Positions 1 to 11,412 of a stretch of DNA of 64,000 nucleotides are shown here, piece after piece. Both the position numbers and the translations under genes were made by a program. The notes beneath the pieces are model-generated. The model saw nothing but the letters and a program-made list of their open reading frames with translations. It was not told where the DNA came from and ran no database searches. This stretch comes from Rosa chinensis. Lineage: Eukaryota > Streptophyta > Magnoliopsida > Rosales > Rosaceae. Location: NCBI RefSeq assembly GCF_002994745.2, contig NC_037092.1, positions 22,717,001 to 22,781,000 of the forward strand. Reading direction: 5' to 3'. The first letter of the stretch is position 1. Every line of letters begins with the position of its first letter.

Positions 1-1108
1 AAGATCCTTCTCAGGTTGCCTACCAAGTGTTTGATGAAATGCACCGCAGTTTGCAAGTCATGGATGTCTCTTATCAAGTCCTCCACCTTCATTCATCTCC
101 ACCTCAGCCGCACGATCTAAGACAACGACGCTTGCCTCCTTCTACTAAACGCGTTCTCCTCGTACCCGGAGATGAGTAGCAAGTCTTACGCTTTGCTCTG
201 GGATGACCCTGTTTTTGGTGAGTGCAAGCTTATAAACCCTATTACTTACAACATTGGAACTATTGTTTATAGAGGAAGAAATGTTTCAGCTCAGAGTCTC
301 TTTGTCATTGGGACTTGTAACGGTCTCGTATGTCTTGCTCCTGACAGTTATGTTGATTCTCCCGTTTTAATTTGGAACCCATCTATTAGAAAGATTGTGA
401 TTTTGCCTAGCCCACCATCTAGTAGACAAAGATATGCTTTTGGTTACGATTCGCGTACCAATGACTATAAGGTGTTGATAATTAAGATAGTTTGGGATGA
501 TTTCACAAAGACGATGGAAACTCGAGGTGAGATTTACTCGCTAGCTAGGGGCACCTAGAAGAGTCTGAGTGCAGCTGCTACTCCTGTAGATTTTGTGCCT
601 CCTGGTATGCATAATATTGCACGGGCATGTCAATGGCTCTCCACATTGGTCTGGTGGAATGTATCGCCCCTGGGGAAACAGGGGCAACTGCATTATGTCA
701 TTTGATATGGTCAGTGAAGTGTTTTGCAAGATAGAGGTACCTGAAGCTTTGAGGGAATAGACATGCTGGGTTTCAAAACATGGGGACTGCCTCGCCTTGT
801 ATATGCTCGACAGGCTTTCCCCAAGGCCATCATTTGACTTCAACATTTGGGTGATGAAAGAGTATGGTGTGGCGGAATCATGGACTAAGTTAACCCTACG
901 GCAGGAGGGATATCTGTATATGCATGATCAATTGTTGTATTGTAGGCGTGAAGATCTCATGTTTGAAAGATATAATGGAAATTTGCATACTGTGGATTGT
1001 AGGACTGGTCGAGTAAAAGATTATGGCATTCGTGCAGCGTACTACTTCATGGATTATTTTGTAGAGAGTATTCTCTTACTTGGCCAAGCCAATGCTATAT
1101 CGTACTGA
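1..1108 (+). pseudogene. F-box/FBA-domain protein pseudogene (5' end outside window)
   Basis: From base 1 the frame reads an F-box C-terminal half (leucine-rich, with a TAVCKSW core), then a type-1 F-box-associated domain with GTCNGLVCLA, LIWNPS and FGYD...NDYKVL. This matches plant F-box/kelch-like substrate adaptors of SCF ubiquitin ligases. The frame is broken: TAA at 118-120, TAG at 556-558, a frame change around 560-660, and TAG at 758-760. After the last stop the same frame resumes with an FBA-like C-terminus (WVMKEYGVAESW, 850-890) and ends at 1108. With several separate lesions it cannot make the full protein, so it is called a pseudogene. The start codon lies upstream of the window. 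The family is clear; the subfamily is not. Confidence 0.8.
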
Positions 1109-2645
1109 GGTAAAAATACAATCAAGTAGTAATGGCTTGTTGGCTACTGATCTAAATATCTGCATTGCCTATCACCATGTACCTTTTTTGCTACTGCATA
1201 TTTAGGATAGTGAGCCAGTGATTATGATTAACATCCTTGACTTGCTTTGGCTTTAGACATCTTTGGTGTCATATGTTCCTTTTTCTTCCCTGTATCTTGA
1301 GTAGTTCTTTGACCATTGGACTAAACTTATTTCAGCTTATGAACAATTTGAATGGATGGAACTTCTTAGTTACAGATTCAGTTGGTTTTACGGTTTAAAA
1401 CTAGTTTGGATGGCTAATGCTCGGTAGGAAACTGATGTAAATTTTTGAATTCCCTACGTTAGATTTTTTATTTCTTTTGGCTTACGTTTCAATTATTTTT
1501 AGAAAATGTTTTACGAGTTCTGGAACCTACTATAAAACAAGTCCAAATACTTGGTATGCTTAGCATATTTTGTTAGGGAAGTATTGGGTTTGTGGATGTA
1601 GATTCTGATTTGTGCTTTTATGGGGTTTGGATCTGTTAGTTCCAAAGTTTTCTTCTTCCTCTAAATCAGGGTGAGTACAAATCTACACACAGAAAGTTAT
1701 TGCTAATTGAACATATATGGTTTTGCAAATCAAATATTGTTTGCAGTAAAAACTTTTTATTACTGCTTATACTGTGTGTAGAGGTAAAGGACTAATTACA
1801 CAGCAAGAACTACTCAAAGGATAGATATAATTTCTAGCTAGACTTGTTTCGGACTGGCCTAGTTAATCAATTTAGCTTCAGAGTACAAGTGACCAAGAGT
1901 TCTTTTTATGACTATTCATGTAAATAAATATAATGACAAGGAATTTCATGGCATCAGTGAGTGACCGGGTGAGCATTACAGGAGCTATAACACTGTCTGT
2001 TTTTTGTTTTCTTTTCTGCCCATGTGTGTCTATGTTTTGCTGCAAATTCGTAGGAAAGTGACAATGAGTAACAATTTTCCTGTCAATCTTCCTAGCTACT
2101 GGAACTCGGGATGGAACTTCTCTGAAGTTCTGATTTTGCTCATTACACCTATCTTCTCTAGAGATTTTTGGTGGATGTGTACTTTACGCCAAGTTCTGCT
2201 GTATTCAGTTTTGTAAATTTCCCTTCGGGTTGTTGCTCCCTTCATCAGTGTCTCTTCTATAGCCTTCTACATATGTTGTACCTAGTAAAGCTGCGTCTAC
2301 AACGCTTTGCTTTATATGAGAGATCACAAGGCAATGTGAACCCATTACAAGTCTCTCTCTTTTCATTCTATTCCCAACTCAATATGACGATCCCATCATT
2401 TTGAATATACTTTCATGTCACTGACACTCTCCGGTCTCTAGCATGAGGAAGTAGCTACCAAGATTGCTTTTCTAGCTGCTTCCTCTACATAAAATTTTTC
2501 CACCTTAGCCTGCAATTACACAAAATATCGATCCCCATGAATTCGAGGATAAGGATGTTGCATAATAGAGTATGATTTAAAGATTTGTTTCGAAAGGGGT
2601 CTGATTATCATTTGGAGATGATCAGCTAAAAACAATTATTTTACT
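1109..2645. other. Gene-free DNA; right part belongs to a segmental duplication
   Basis: 1109-2095 is AT-rich non-coding DNA with nothing recognisable. From about 2096 to 2645 the sequence is similar, colinear and in the same orientation to 14239 onward (for example 'AAGGCAATGTGAACCCATTA' at 2329-2348 and near 14526). This is the left arm of a duplicated segment later interrupted by the MULE. Small open frames here have no family features. Confidence 0.6.
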
Positions 2646-2786
2646 GGGAAAATGGTTCATACGGTACCTGAACTTTTCCGCCTTATAAATTTTGGTACCT
2701 GAACTTCAAAAAATATCACTTTGGTACCTGAGGTTCTTTGCCTAACCGAAGATTGGTATATATGGTCATTACCTCCGTTACGGAGC
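2646..2786 (+). repeat. MULE left terminal inverted repeat
   Basis: 141 bp, matching the reverse complement of 8101-8241. Its inner end carries a near-palindrome, CTCCGTTACGGAG. It contains three spaced copies of GGTACCTGA, possibly transposase-binding repeats (inference). Confidence 0.93.
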
Positions 2787-3002
2787 TTGCCACCTGGCAA
2801 ATTTACAAGGGTAGTTTCGTCCCTTCACTCACTCCCGCCAAAATTTCCAGTCATACTTTCCCTCCTGCTGTTTTTTTGGACTCTAGTGACTTTTACCTCC
2901 AAATTAGTCAACCATATAATTAGAATGTGGCGCCAAAGTTGAAGAAAAAGGTGGGCTATTGAAACTATATATCAGTTTAGTACCTAATGTTTTTGGCCCG
3001 AC

Positions 3003-3353
3003 CAAGGTTCTAAAAAAAGCTAGGCGCTAGTCGGGCGGTGACCCAGGGACTAGCGCCTAGAGGCCTAGGTGGGGACTAGGCGGTTTTTTTTTTTTAATTT
3101 TTAAATTATTTTAATGACATATAATAATATAAATGATAATATTTAAAGTCTAAAATTAATTATAAATATAAAAATAGTCAAAATATAGAATAAATTAGGG
3201 TTTATGACCGCCTAGCCCGCCTAGTCCCCGCCTAGTCCCAGCGTAGCCCGCCTAGTCCCCGCCTAGCCCGCCTAGTAGCCCAGTGCCTAAGGGAAACGCG
3301 TAGGCCAAAATCGGAGCGGTTCCTTGCCGCCTAGGCCGTTTTTTAGAACATTG
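3003..3353. mobile_element. hAT-type MITE nested in the MULE
   Basis: 351 bp element with inverted ends of the form CAAKGTTCTAAAAAA and CCTAGGCG-rich subterminal repeats. It is flanked by a perfect 8 bp duplication GGCCCGAC (2995-3002 and 3354-3361). An 8 bp TSD and short TIRs point to the hAT superfamily. It has no coding capacity. It lies between the 3' part of the MULE gene and the MULE left TIR, so it inserted after the MULE was formed. Confidence 0.88.
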
Positions 3354-3649
3354 GGCCCGACAGAGCATAAGTACATGTGATGGCTAATTTCATCCTACCA
3401 CAAATGACTATCTGAAATGCATATAACCTGAAACAGAGAATGCATTTTGATAGAGCTAGAGTCAAATGCAACATACCAATTACATCTGTTTGAGTTATTA
3501 AACCCAACAAAACCATAGGCTAACAATCTGCATTGTCTAGCAAATCCAAAAAAACCATTGTGCAGCAAACCCAACAGAGCTATACTTTAGCATTCTGCAT
3601 TGTCCAGCAAACCCAACAAAATACAAAAAGTAAATTGGACACTAAAACC

Positions 3650-6600
3650 CTAGTGAGAATCATTTTCTTGTGATGGAGGGGCTGTTGTTGGTCTAGGTTT
3701 TCTATGAGCAAGGACTTTGAACCTTCTGTTTGTGAAACCAGGTCTGGAGGAGCTTCCTGAAGCTGTAGTAGTCTGTGATTGCTGGGAAGGCACATAAGTT
3801 GGTCGGGACTCTTCCACATTCTGAGAAACTTGTGGCTTTACATCCTGAGTTTCATTGTGCTGTTGCTGGACAGGTTCAGCTTCCTGAGGATCTTGCTGCT
3901 GCTCTCCCTCATTTGCCTGCTGCTGCACCACATTCTCACCTTGCTGCATTCCAACAACACATAATGGACCCAACAGTGAATTTAAATTTTCCAATCACAT
4001 CAAGTGTGAACCTACAAAAATGAAATGAAATTGATAACCATACTTGGTTACTCTGTTTGCATGTCCTCCTATTGTGGTCCTTCTTCTTACATATTCCACA
4101 ACTGACCTGTGAGTAATAGACTCTTGGCAGCTTTTCTGCTACATCTGGGGAGGGGGGGGGGGCACTTCTCCTTTTAAACCAGTTGCAGTAGGTATAACAA
4201 ATTCAGATATATGTCATAATTTCACAACAAATAATGACCAAAACAGTTGAAACATAACAGATAACCAAAATTTGTGCAGAGGAAGGATGAATGACCTTGT
4301 TCTTTGTTCCTTGACATTTTGGGTCTCCCAAGTTGCCTCCTATAAAAAGGAGGTGTAATTGGCCTATGTATCTTGTCCCACTCAGCCACTCCAGATATTG
4401 GGAACATTACTGGGTCATAAGCCTTCATGTATGTATTCTTGGTGAAGTAATCATGCACAAAATCTAGGCCTTAACCCTTTGGAGTGAATTGCAGCTACTG
4501 CATGCCCACATGGTACCCTAGAGATGTTCCATCTCTTGCAAGTGTAGGTCCTTGCTTCCAATGAAACTGAATGTCCAGCCACCACACCACTGGCACATGT
4601 TACACCTCTACCTTGAATCTCAAAAATGTTATTACTTGAACTGATAACTCTGTATTCATGGCTAAGCTTAGCATTTTTCTTCAATTCCTTCTCAATTCTT
4701 GGGCCAACATTACACCTCCAATTAGGGCCAGATTGTCTTCTATTAGCCATCCTGTGTCATTGTGGTAGCTCTTATGTCTTCCAAACAACCAAGTATGGGC
4801 TTCTTCCTAGCTGGTAGGATGCTTTTGTTGAAACTTTCACTGTAGTTGTTTAACAAAACATCACACTTGAATTTAGGATCAAAGTGTGACTTTGACCAAT
4901 GTTGTGCAGGTCTGTCCATGCACCATTGCCAACCAGTAGTTGAGCTATTCTTCATGTCCTCCAAAGCATCCTTGAATTGATTCATTGTGCAGCTTCTAGC
5001 AATAGCCCATAGTTTATCCTTCAGTTCCAATCCTACGGACACAATACAAACAAACTATTACAAACCTAGTAGCATATAAAACAGGTCAGCAAAGTAATGA
5101 GAGAGAGATTGCAAACCTTGATATCCATCTGACTTGAAGTTATTGTGGAGATGTCTGACACAATGCCTGTGTGCAGCATCTGAAAATAACTCCTTTATAG
5201 CCTGCTCAAGGCCCTTTTGCTTGTCACTCATGAATGTGTAATGAGTGCTGTGATGTATATCTAAATCAATCTTCAAAAATTCCAAAAACCATGTCCAGGT
5301 CTCCCTTGTTTCTACTTCCACAATTGCCCATGCAATGGGATAAATCCCATTATTCCCATCAATCCTCACAGCTGAAAGCAACTGCCCCTTATGTACTGAT
5401 TTCAAATGACACCCATCTAACCCTATGTAGGGTCTGCCACCCTCCTTCCAACCCTTCTTCAATGCCTCGATGCATATGTAGATCCTTTTGAACCTTGCAA
5501 GCTCTCCATCAAGTTAAGTGTGAATCCAAACAGAAGTTCCTAGTTTCCTCTTCTTAAGCTCATGAGCATAGCTCTCTAACAAGTCATATTGATCTGCATG
5601 GCTCCCTTGTGCAAGCTTAAGTGCCTTCACTCTTGCTCTATAACACATCTGATAATCCACCTCCATTTCAAAATCCTTGTTGATAGCATTCTGCATCCCT
5701 TCCCTAGACCAATTAGGATCACTCATGAAAAAATCCATGTATTCTTCAGCAATAAAAGGTGCATGCATATGGAACACCTTTTTTCCAAAAGAAGCACACT
5801 TGTGCTCTTGCCTCAGAGTCCTAATGAAAATGGTGGGATTATCCAAGTCAATAGTAGAGGCATAGATCTTCCAAGGGCAACCAGGAGATGTCTTGCACCT
5901 TGCCAAAACCTGTGTCAAAGTACAGTGGACACAATAGAGTCAGTTTAATTGGAATAACTTTTCAACACTTCAAACTCATACTATATAAACAAGATTGAAA
6001 CTTACCTTGTGTCTTGTGTTTGTTGGAAACCTAATCTCCTTCCTTGTTTGAACTGCATGCTTCCTAATTGCACTCTTAAACACCTTGGAGTTTGGAAACT
6101 CCATCCCCAATTCAAAAGTAGGTCTCTTCATGTCCTCCTTATACTTGAACTCCCTCCATGAACTGTATCTTTTCCTACACTTTACAGGGAACTTCCATCT
6201 GTCGTCATCATCCTCACCTGAGGATCCATGCATACTATCTAACCCTTCAGACTCATTCCCACCATCTTCAGATATATCCCCCTCGAACCCCATCTCTTTA
6301 AACTCATTTACTCTGCTTCTGTCACCATTTACATTCTGCTGAAACTGCAAATCATCATCTTTACTGTCCAGTTCATAATCTGAATCCACTATGCCATCAA
6401 AATCTGGGTCCTCTGAGTCTGTTGTGCTTTCAGAGGAGACATCCACATCAGGAACCAAGTGGCCTCTTGAACTCTCACCTCCAGACCTTGTAGAATATCT
6501 CCTTTGCACCTCAGGCCTTTTTCTGCCCTTATTCTTCTTTGCAGGTGGATTGTCTTCTTCTTGAACCACATCTTTGCCTTTCTCCTTTCTTCTTTTGTTT

Positions 6601-7297
6601 GCTCTTTCCACTTCTGCCTGAGTCATGGATGCCTCAACATCATCAACAGTAGGCTCATGTCCTCTATCTTCTGGAACTCTATGTCCATCCTCATTTTGCT
6701 CAGGCACTTATGCATCCTGTTCTTGAGGCAAATGTCCATCCACATCAGGCCCATTTCCATTTCCATTTGCAGCTATTGTTTCACCATTGGGCTCATCACT
6801 TAACTCATCCAAGTCCACAAAACTAGGCTCTTCAGCATAACACATTTCCTCTGCCCCCAAAGACCCTTCTTCCTCCTCCTCATCAGATGTAACATTGGGC
6901 CCTTCCTCCACATCTTCAATCCACCGGCCAATAAACATAGCATGGTTGAGATTTTCTTCAAACTGGTCAAGCTTTTCAACCCCTAAATCCTCCTTTCACT
7001 TGTGCACACTATGTACAAGTCTATATAATTCAACCTTGGACATACATAGTGACACATCTCCACAGCCTCTTGATCAGTACATAATGACAGATACCCATCC
7101 CCCTCCTCACTTCCAGGAATTCTAAACCAGAATTGAATTAGGGGCATTTGGTACCCCAAATCATAGGCCCAATAGTGTATCCCTGTCATGGACATTGTGT
7201 CCGGGTCTACTCCATTAACATAGCACAATTGGCCCCCTCTATAAACCCTATTCACTCCCCTCTCACTATAAAATCTCCCCCCATGATGAATCCTCAT
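3650..7297 (-). pseudogene. MULE transposase gene (MURA-like), decayed
   Basis: Reading right to left: an N-terminal MULE segment starting MRIHHGG (6983-7297), an acidic/basic linker (5976-6938), the pre-catalytic region (5514-5918), the MULE transposase core with YIGLDGCHLK and GIYPIAWAIVE (5117-5462), the core C-terminal part (4743-5032), the SWIM finger CKRW...VPCGHAVAAI (4475-4540), and a C-terminal Q-rich tail (3650-3994). A CCHC knuckle CGICKKKDHNRRTC is readable at 4059-4100. Introns are visible at about 6006-5910 and 5117-5033. Lesions: frame shift near 6990, TAA at 6708-6710, TAA at 5514-5516, frame shifts near 4745 and near 4465. The original product would be the DDE transposase mobilising the element; this copy cannot make it. 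Confidence 0.9.
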
Positions 7298-7650
7298 AGT
7301 GAACAGATTGGGATCTGCAAAGGTAAATTCAACATGTTATTTTACTAAGATTTTTTCACTTAACCTACCTATCTAACATGGTCAATTCATCTTGTTCAAA
7401 CTGTTACACACAATGCACACACAAAAAAAAAAGTTTATGAATTTCCAACACCCTCATTCATTTAACAGTTATGAGAGTCACCAAACAATCACCAAACCCA
7501 ATCATCTTCATTTATGTCCAGAATCGACTATTGCTAGGATTTAAGAACCCTCACCAACCAGCCTCAAATCGGTCACCATTTTTACTTCCTCTTTCATTTA
7601 ACCTCCCCAACCACTTCATCCCCGACATCAAAGCGACAAAACCCTAAATT

Positions 7651-7905
7651 TTAAATTGCAGACCCAGACAAAAACCCCAAAAAACAAAACACATCAAACA
7701 CCCCAAGCCCAGACAATACCATATAAAGCCATAAACAATACATAGGATTCCACCAGATTCGAGTAAAATGGAATAACTTTTTCGAGGGGGGGGGGACCAT
7801 TTTTTTTACTTGAGTACTTCGGTGGATCCCCATCAAGTCGAAAGTATCTCCAGCATCTACCCACCATCTTACACTTCTTGGCTTTCTCTGTTTCGCTTCA
7901 GACAT
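7651..7905 (-). CDS. Possible first exon of the MULE-borne gene
   Basis: An 84-codon minus-strand frame beginning MSEAKQRKPRS lies between the MULE right TIR and the transposase segment at 7297. Its position suits a leader or first exon of the transposase transcript, or a small accessory product. I recognise no domain. The start context and any splice junctions were not established, so this is tentative. Confidence 0.25.
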   Translation of the reverse strand: MSEAKQRKPRSVRWWVDAGDTFDLMGIHRSTQVKKMVPPPSKKLFHFTRIWWNPMYCLWLYMVLSGLGVFDVFCFLGFLSGSAI

Positions 7906-8100
7906 TCGAATCTCTGTACAAAAGTGAAACAGAGAGCGACAGTTCCGAGATTCGGAGAGAGAGAGTTTTAACTTTCCCTTCGAGATATAACAGACAACGG
8001 GGTAGAAACTGATCGAGTGAAAAAGAAGGGGAAAACGACTTAGGTTAAACTCACACAGACGAAAGGACCAAAGTACCCTCCCCCGTTTGAATTTTGAATT

Positions 8101-8241
8101 GCTCCGTAACGGAGGTAACGACCATATATACTAATCTTCGGTTGGGCAAAAAACCTCAGGTACCAAAGTGATATTTTTCGAAGTTCAGGTATCAAAATTT
8201 ATAACGCGGAAAAGTTCAGGTACCGTACGGACTATTTTCCC
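8101..8241 (-). repeat. MULE right terminal inverted repeat
   Basis: Reverse complement of the left TIR, same length. The following 10 bp (8242-8251) is the second copy of the target-site duplication. Confidence 0.93.
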
Positions 8242-8251
8242 TTATTTTACT

Positions 8252-8658
8252 TTCCATTTTGTCTTTCATTAATTTAAGTCTCAAATACGAAGAGATTGCC
8301 AAGCTTACTTTCTTGTTGCTTAAATGTACAAGTAGTTAGATACTGTGGAGGACGAGGGTCGATGTGTAAACCACTACGTCTCCAGTTCTTCCCACATTGC
8401 TAGAAGTCCTAGCTGAAGTACTTTACCCCCCTCAATGCTCAATGCTCACTAGCTTTCACAAAAAATTCTAGGCTCAAACTATAACCTGTAAAAACAAAAA
8501 AGTGACTGATCTTAACCCGACTTCTTAAACCGGTTCCGGATACCCTATTTACCCGAACACATTCCTTGTTTAGCAGCACTAGCAAACAGTCATTTTCCAC
8601 AAAGCCAAACTCCTTATTTTCTCGTTAAGAAAGAGAAGTAGAGAACAGAGTGGAATCA
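8252..8658. other. Right arm of duplicated segment, containing a micro-inversion
   Basis: About 8252-8466 matches the reverse complement of about 14771-14937, whereas flanking DNA on both sides matches in direct orientation. For example, the GAAGTACTTTACCC block here corresponds to the inverted GGGTAAAGTACTTC of the other copy. 8467-8658 is colinear with the promoter-proximal region of the intact ribokinase gene. Confidence 0.7.
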
Positions 8659-9350
8659 ATGACTTCAATGAGAGCAATAGCATATTCACCATCCCAAAAA
8701 TGGGACTCCAAATTCCAAACCCATCTCCCAAAACACTCAAACACACCCATCAACACCAACCAAATCCCCAATTCAACCCCACAAGACACCCGCCACTTCC
8801 CTGCTTCTCCCTAGACTCACCAAAATCCCAAAACCCACTGACCCCAATCACCACCACAACGGCACAACCCGACCGCTTGTGGTGGTGGGCTCAGCCAATG
8901 CAGACATCCATGTTGAGATTGAGAGACACCCCAAGGAGGGCGAGACCATCTCAGCCAAAACCGGTCAGACCCTGGCTGGGGGAAAAGGAGCCAACCAGGC
9001 TGCCTGTGGTGGCAAGCCGGCTTACCCAACCTACTTTGTGGGCCAGGTGGGTGAGGATGCCCATGGCAAACTGGTCATTGAGGCCCTCAGGGGTGGTGGG
9101 GTCCACCTGGATCACCTGACTAGTGTGGCTGCTGCGCGCACCCACTGGGCCTGCTGTGGTGATGTTGCAGGGTGATGGGCAGAACTCCATTATCATTGTG
9201 GGTGGTGCCAACATGAAGTGTTGGCCGGAGAGCCTGAGTGATGAGGATTTGAGGGTTGTCAAGAGTGCTGGGATTGTTTTGCTTCAGAGGGAGATTCCAG
9301 AAGTGGTCAACATTCAGGTTGGAAAGGTCGATCAGGTAATTGAATGATAC
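8659..9350 (+). pseudogene. Ribokinase exon-1 duplicate, frame-shifted
   Basis: Near-identical at nucleotide level to exon 1 of the intact ribokinase gene at 15104, including the PfkB signature GGKGANQAA (frame beginning 8879). The transit-peptide region has a 1 bp loss relative to the parent (AACCAAATC versus AACCCAAATC), and a 2 bp gain near 9135 (CTGCTGCGCGCACCC versus CTGCTGCACCC) shifts the frame again. Homology to the parent stops in intron 1 at about 9408. No copies of exons 2-4 follow, so the ATP/anion-hole motif DTTGAGD is absent and no active enzyme is possible. Confidence 0.92.
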
Positions 9351-9408
9351 ACTTTCGGTTTTATATGATATCGTCGTGTTGTGTTAGATTGGGAGCATTT
9401 GATCTTAC

Positions 9409-11298
9409 TGGGTGTGACAGCATGCAAATGCAAATGTTAATGCCCTGCGATGACGGGGATTGATCAGAGTTTTAGACTTTTAGTAGTACTGAGTGGTCGT
9501 ACGTTGGAAATAGCTTACATTAATTAGTGCATTAGACTAGTTGTATTTTAAGAGAGATTAGCAATTAGTTGGTTGGCGTACGTCAGTGTGCCCAGTCATA
9601 TACATGTGATGATTTGAAGTGTATGTAGTATGTAACCGTCCTCTAGAAGAATTACTCAATGCGATTTTCAAAGGACTCATTCTGTCAAAAACTCAAAATC
9701 AAAACCTGGTAGCCATGCATGTATGTCCTTCATTCTAATTTGGTCAAAGAAAGGACCAGTGGACAACTAAAAAGAATTTTCTTTGAATAATTCATTACAA
9801 ACTTCCTAAAAAGAATTTGTGCTAAGACAACTTGTTTCGTTTGTCATGATCAAGGGCCGCAGAAGAAACCAATAAAGTAATAAACAATATGAAGGGAAAA
9901 TCACAGGAGAAAATCTTATTTGGGCCCTTACAAAAATCATGTGAAGCTAATAATGTACTACATCTGTTTGCCAAACTTCAAAGCAAAATAATCACATTGC
10001 TGAATTTGGAGACAATTACAAAAATTTGGGACCATTGTGATAAGTGCGTAGTTGTTTTACTCACGTACAAATATATGCATATGCTTTTCCACAGAGGGTG
10101 ATGGCCGGTTGTCTTACAATTCTACCACTCAATATTTATAAAAAAAAAAAATCATAATTTCACATTTTAAAATCGGTGGTTTTGAACTTTAAATAACAAT
10201 TAATAAACATTGTCATGACAAATCATTTCATCGTAATTAAGTAGATTTCTAATTTGTATGGATATGTGACGCAGTCGGATTGATAACTAGGTTTACCAGC
10301 AATAAACCTAACAAAATGATTCTGGAGTCCACCAGAGATAAAAGAGAAAATCTCTATTTTATTGATTAAAAGTTGAAAGATCCATTCTGCAGCCGCAAGT
10401 AAGAGAAAAGTACCCTAGGGTGACTAACAACGAAACCCTAAGGCCCATGGATAAAAACGAAAACAACCCAAAAATAACTAGGAAAACCAAAAACGGGTCA
10501 AATAGAAAAATGCAGTTTTGAGGCCCTAAACGATCCCGAAAGCCTGAAAAATACAACAGCTCATAGCTAAGCAATGAGTCTTGTTTCTGGCGCGATTCCC
10601 TTTCCGGAAAGGTAAGGTACGTCTCAATCAGACACCGAGCTGCTGTTTCCTGTCTACTAGTCACTTTTCGTTTTCCTCCTTTAGCACGATCTAACTGTTC
10701 CTCAAATTGGGCTGCCATCCGCTCTGCATCAATATGTGTGCACATGAGTATTTTCTTTTAAATTTTTCTCAGAGAAAATACAAAAAGAATAATTGGAAAG
10801 TCGAAAACCCTTCCCAGTTGCCACTCTCCACATACGTACGAAAGGAATACACAATCTCATTTGCCTAGTCCTAGATGCTTTTGGTTAATTGTTCTTAATT
10901 TTTCTTACTGACGCTGATAGGTCTAACTTCTTGCACTACAAGCAATTGAGCAACGCTAGCTGACGCTGATTATACGGACTCATACATACATTGGCCAAAT
11001 AAAATGCTGCTACGTACTCACTCATGGCGGTCTTGCTTGGTATCTTCCATGTGAACTAATCTTAAGTTGGACAATATTTGATCGCAGTAATTTGACCATT
11101 AGATCGAGTATTTCCAAGAAGCTAGACATGCAAGTCAATTACAAACAAAATTGGATGTCAATCTTTTCATGCCAAGTGGGAAGCTTTACTTCCCGGAAGT
11201 AATGGGGACAATCGACTTCATCTTCGTCGTTGGATCACGTAGTTAACCCATTGTTCAACAAGAGCTAGCCACAGCACGGATACCAGTCTTCCTTCTCC
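9409..11298. other. Gene-free AT-rich interval
   Basis: No gene recognised. A short A-run follows 10140. A minus-strand frame at 10359-10745 starts MCTHIDAERMAAQF, with a charged N-terminal and a hydrophobic C-terminal half. It resembles no family I know and may be a repeat remnant. Confidence 0.4.
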
Positions 11299-11306
11299 TA
11301 TAAAAG
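11299..11306 (+). promoter_or_regulatory. Probable TATA box of the wall-associated kinase gene
   Basis: TATAAAAG, 107 bp upstream of the ATG at 11413, at a distance that allows a leader of about 75-80 nt. Confidence 0.6.
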
Positions 11307-11412
11307 GACTACTGGTATTCTATAACTTTATCAAGCAATACAATTTGTAAACTATTATTCGATCTGTTACCATTACTGGCTAGAAGGAATACTAGTATAA
11401 AGTACTAGTGCC

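Larger units (their letters stand above)
2646..8241 (-). mobile_element. Mutator-like element (MULE) with long TIRs and decayed transposase
   Basis: The ends are 141 bp terminal inverted repeats (2646-2786 and 8101-8241) starting GGGAAAAT, with roughly ten mismatches by eye. They are flanked by a perfect 10 bp target-site duplication TTATTTTACT (2636-2645 and 8242-8251). Long TIRs with a 9-11 bp TSD are diagnostic of Mutator superfamily elements, and the internal minus-strand gene encodes a MULE transposase domain with SWIM zinc finger. Total length is 5596 bp. The paralogous segment near 14.77 kb lacks the element, so an empty site exists in this window. A hAT-type MITE is nested at 3003-3353. 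Confidence 0.95.

Noticed and set aside
5589..5948. 119-codon plus frame
   Set aside because: Antisense shadow of the MULE transposase gene.
10359..10745. 128-codon minus frame MCTHIDAERMAAQF...
   Set aside because: Not recognised, no splice or promoter context; noted only as a possible repeat remnant.
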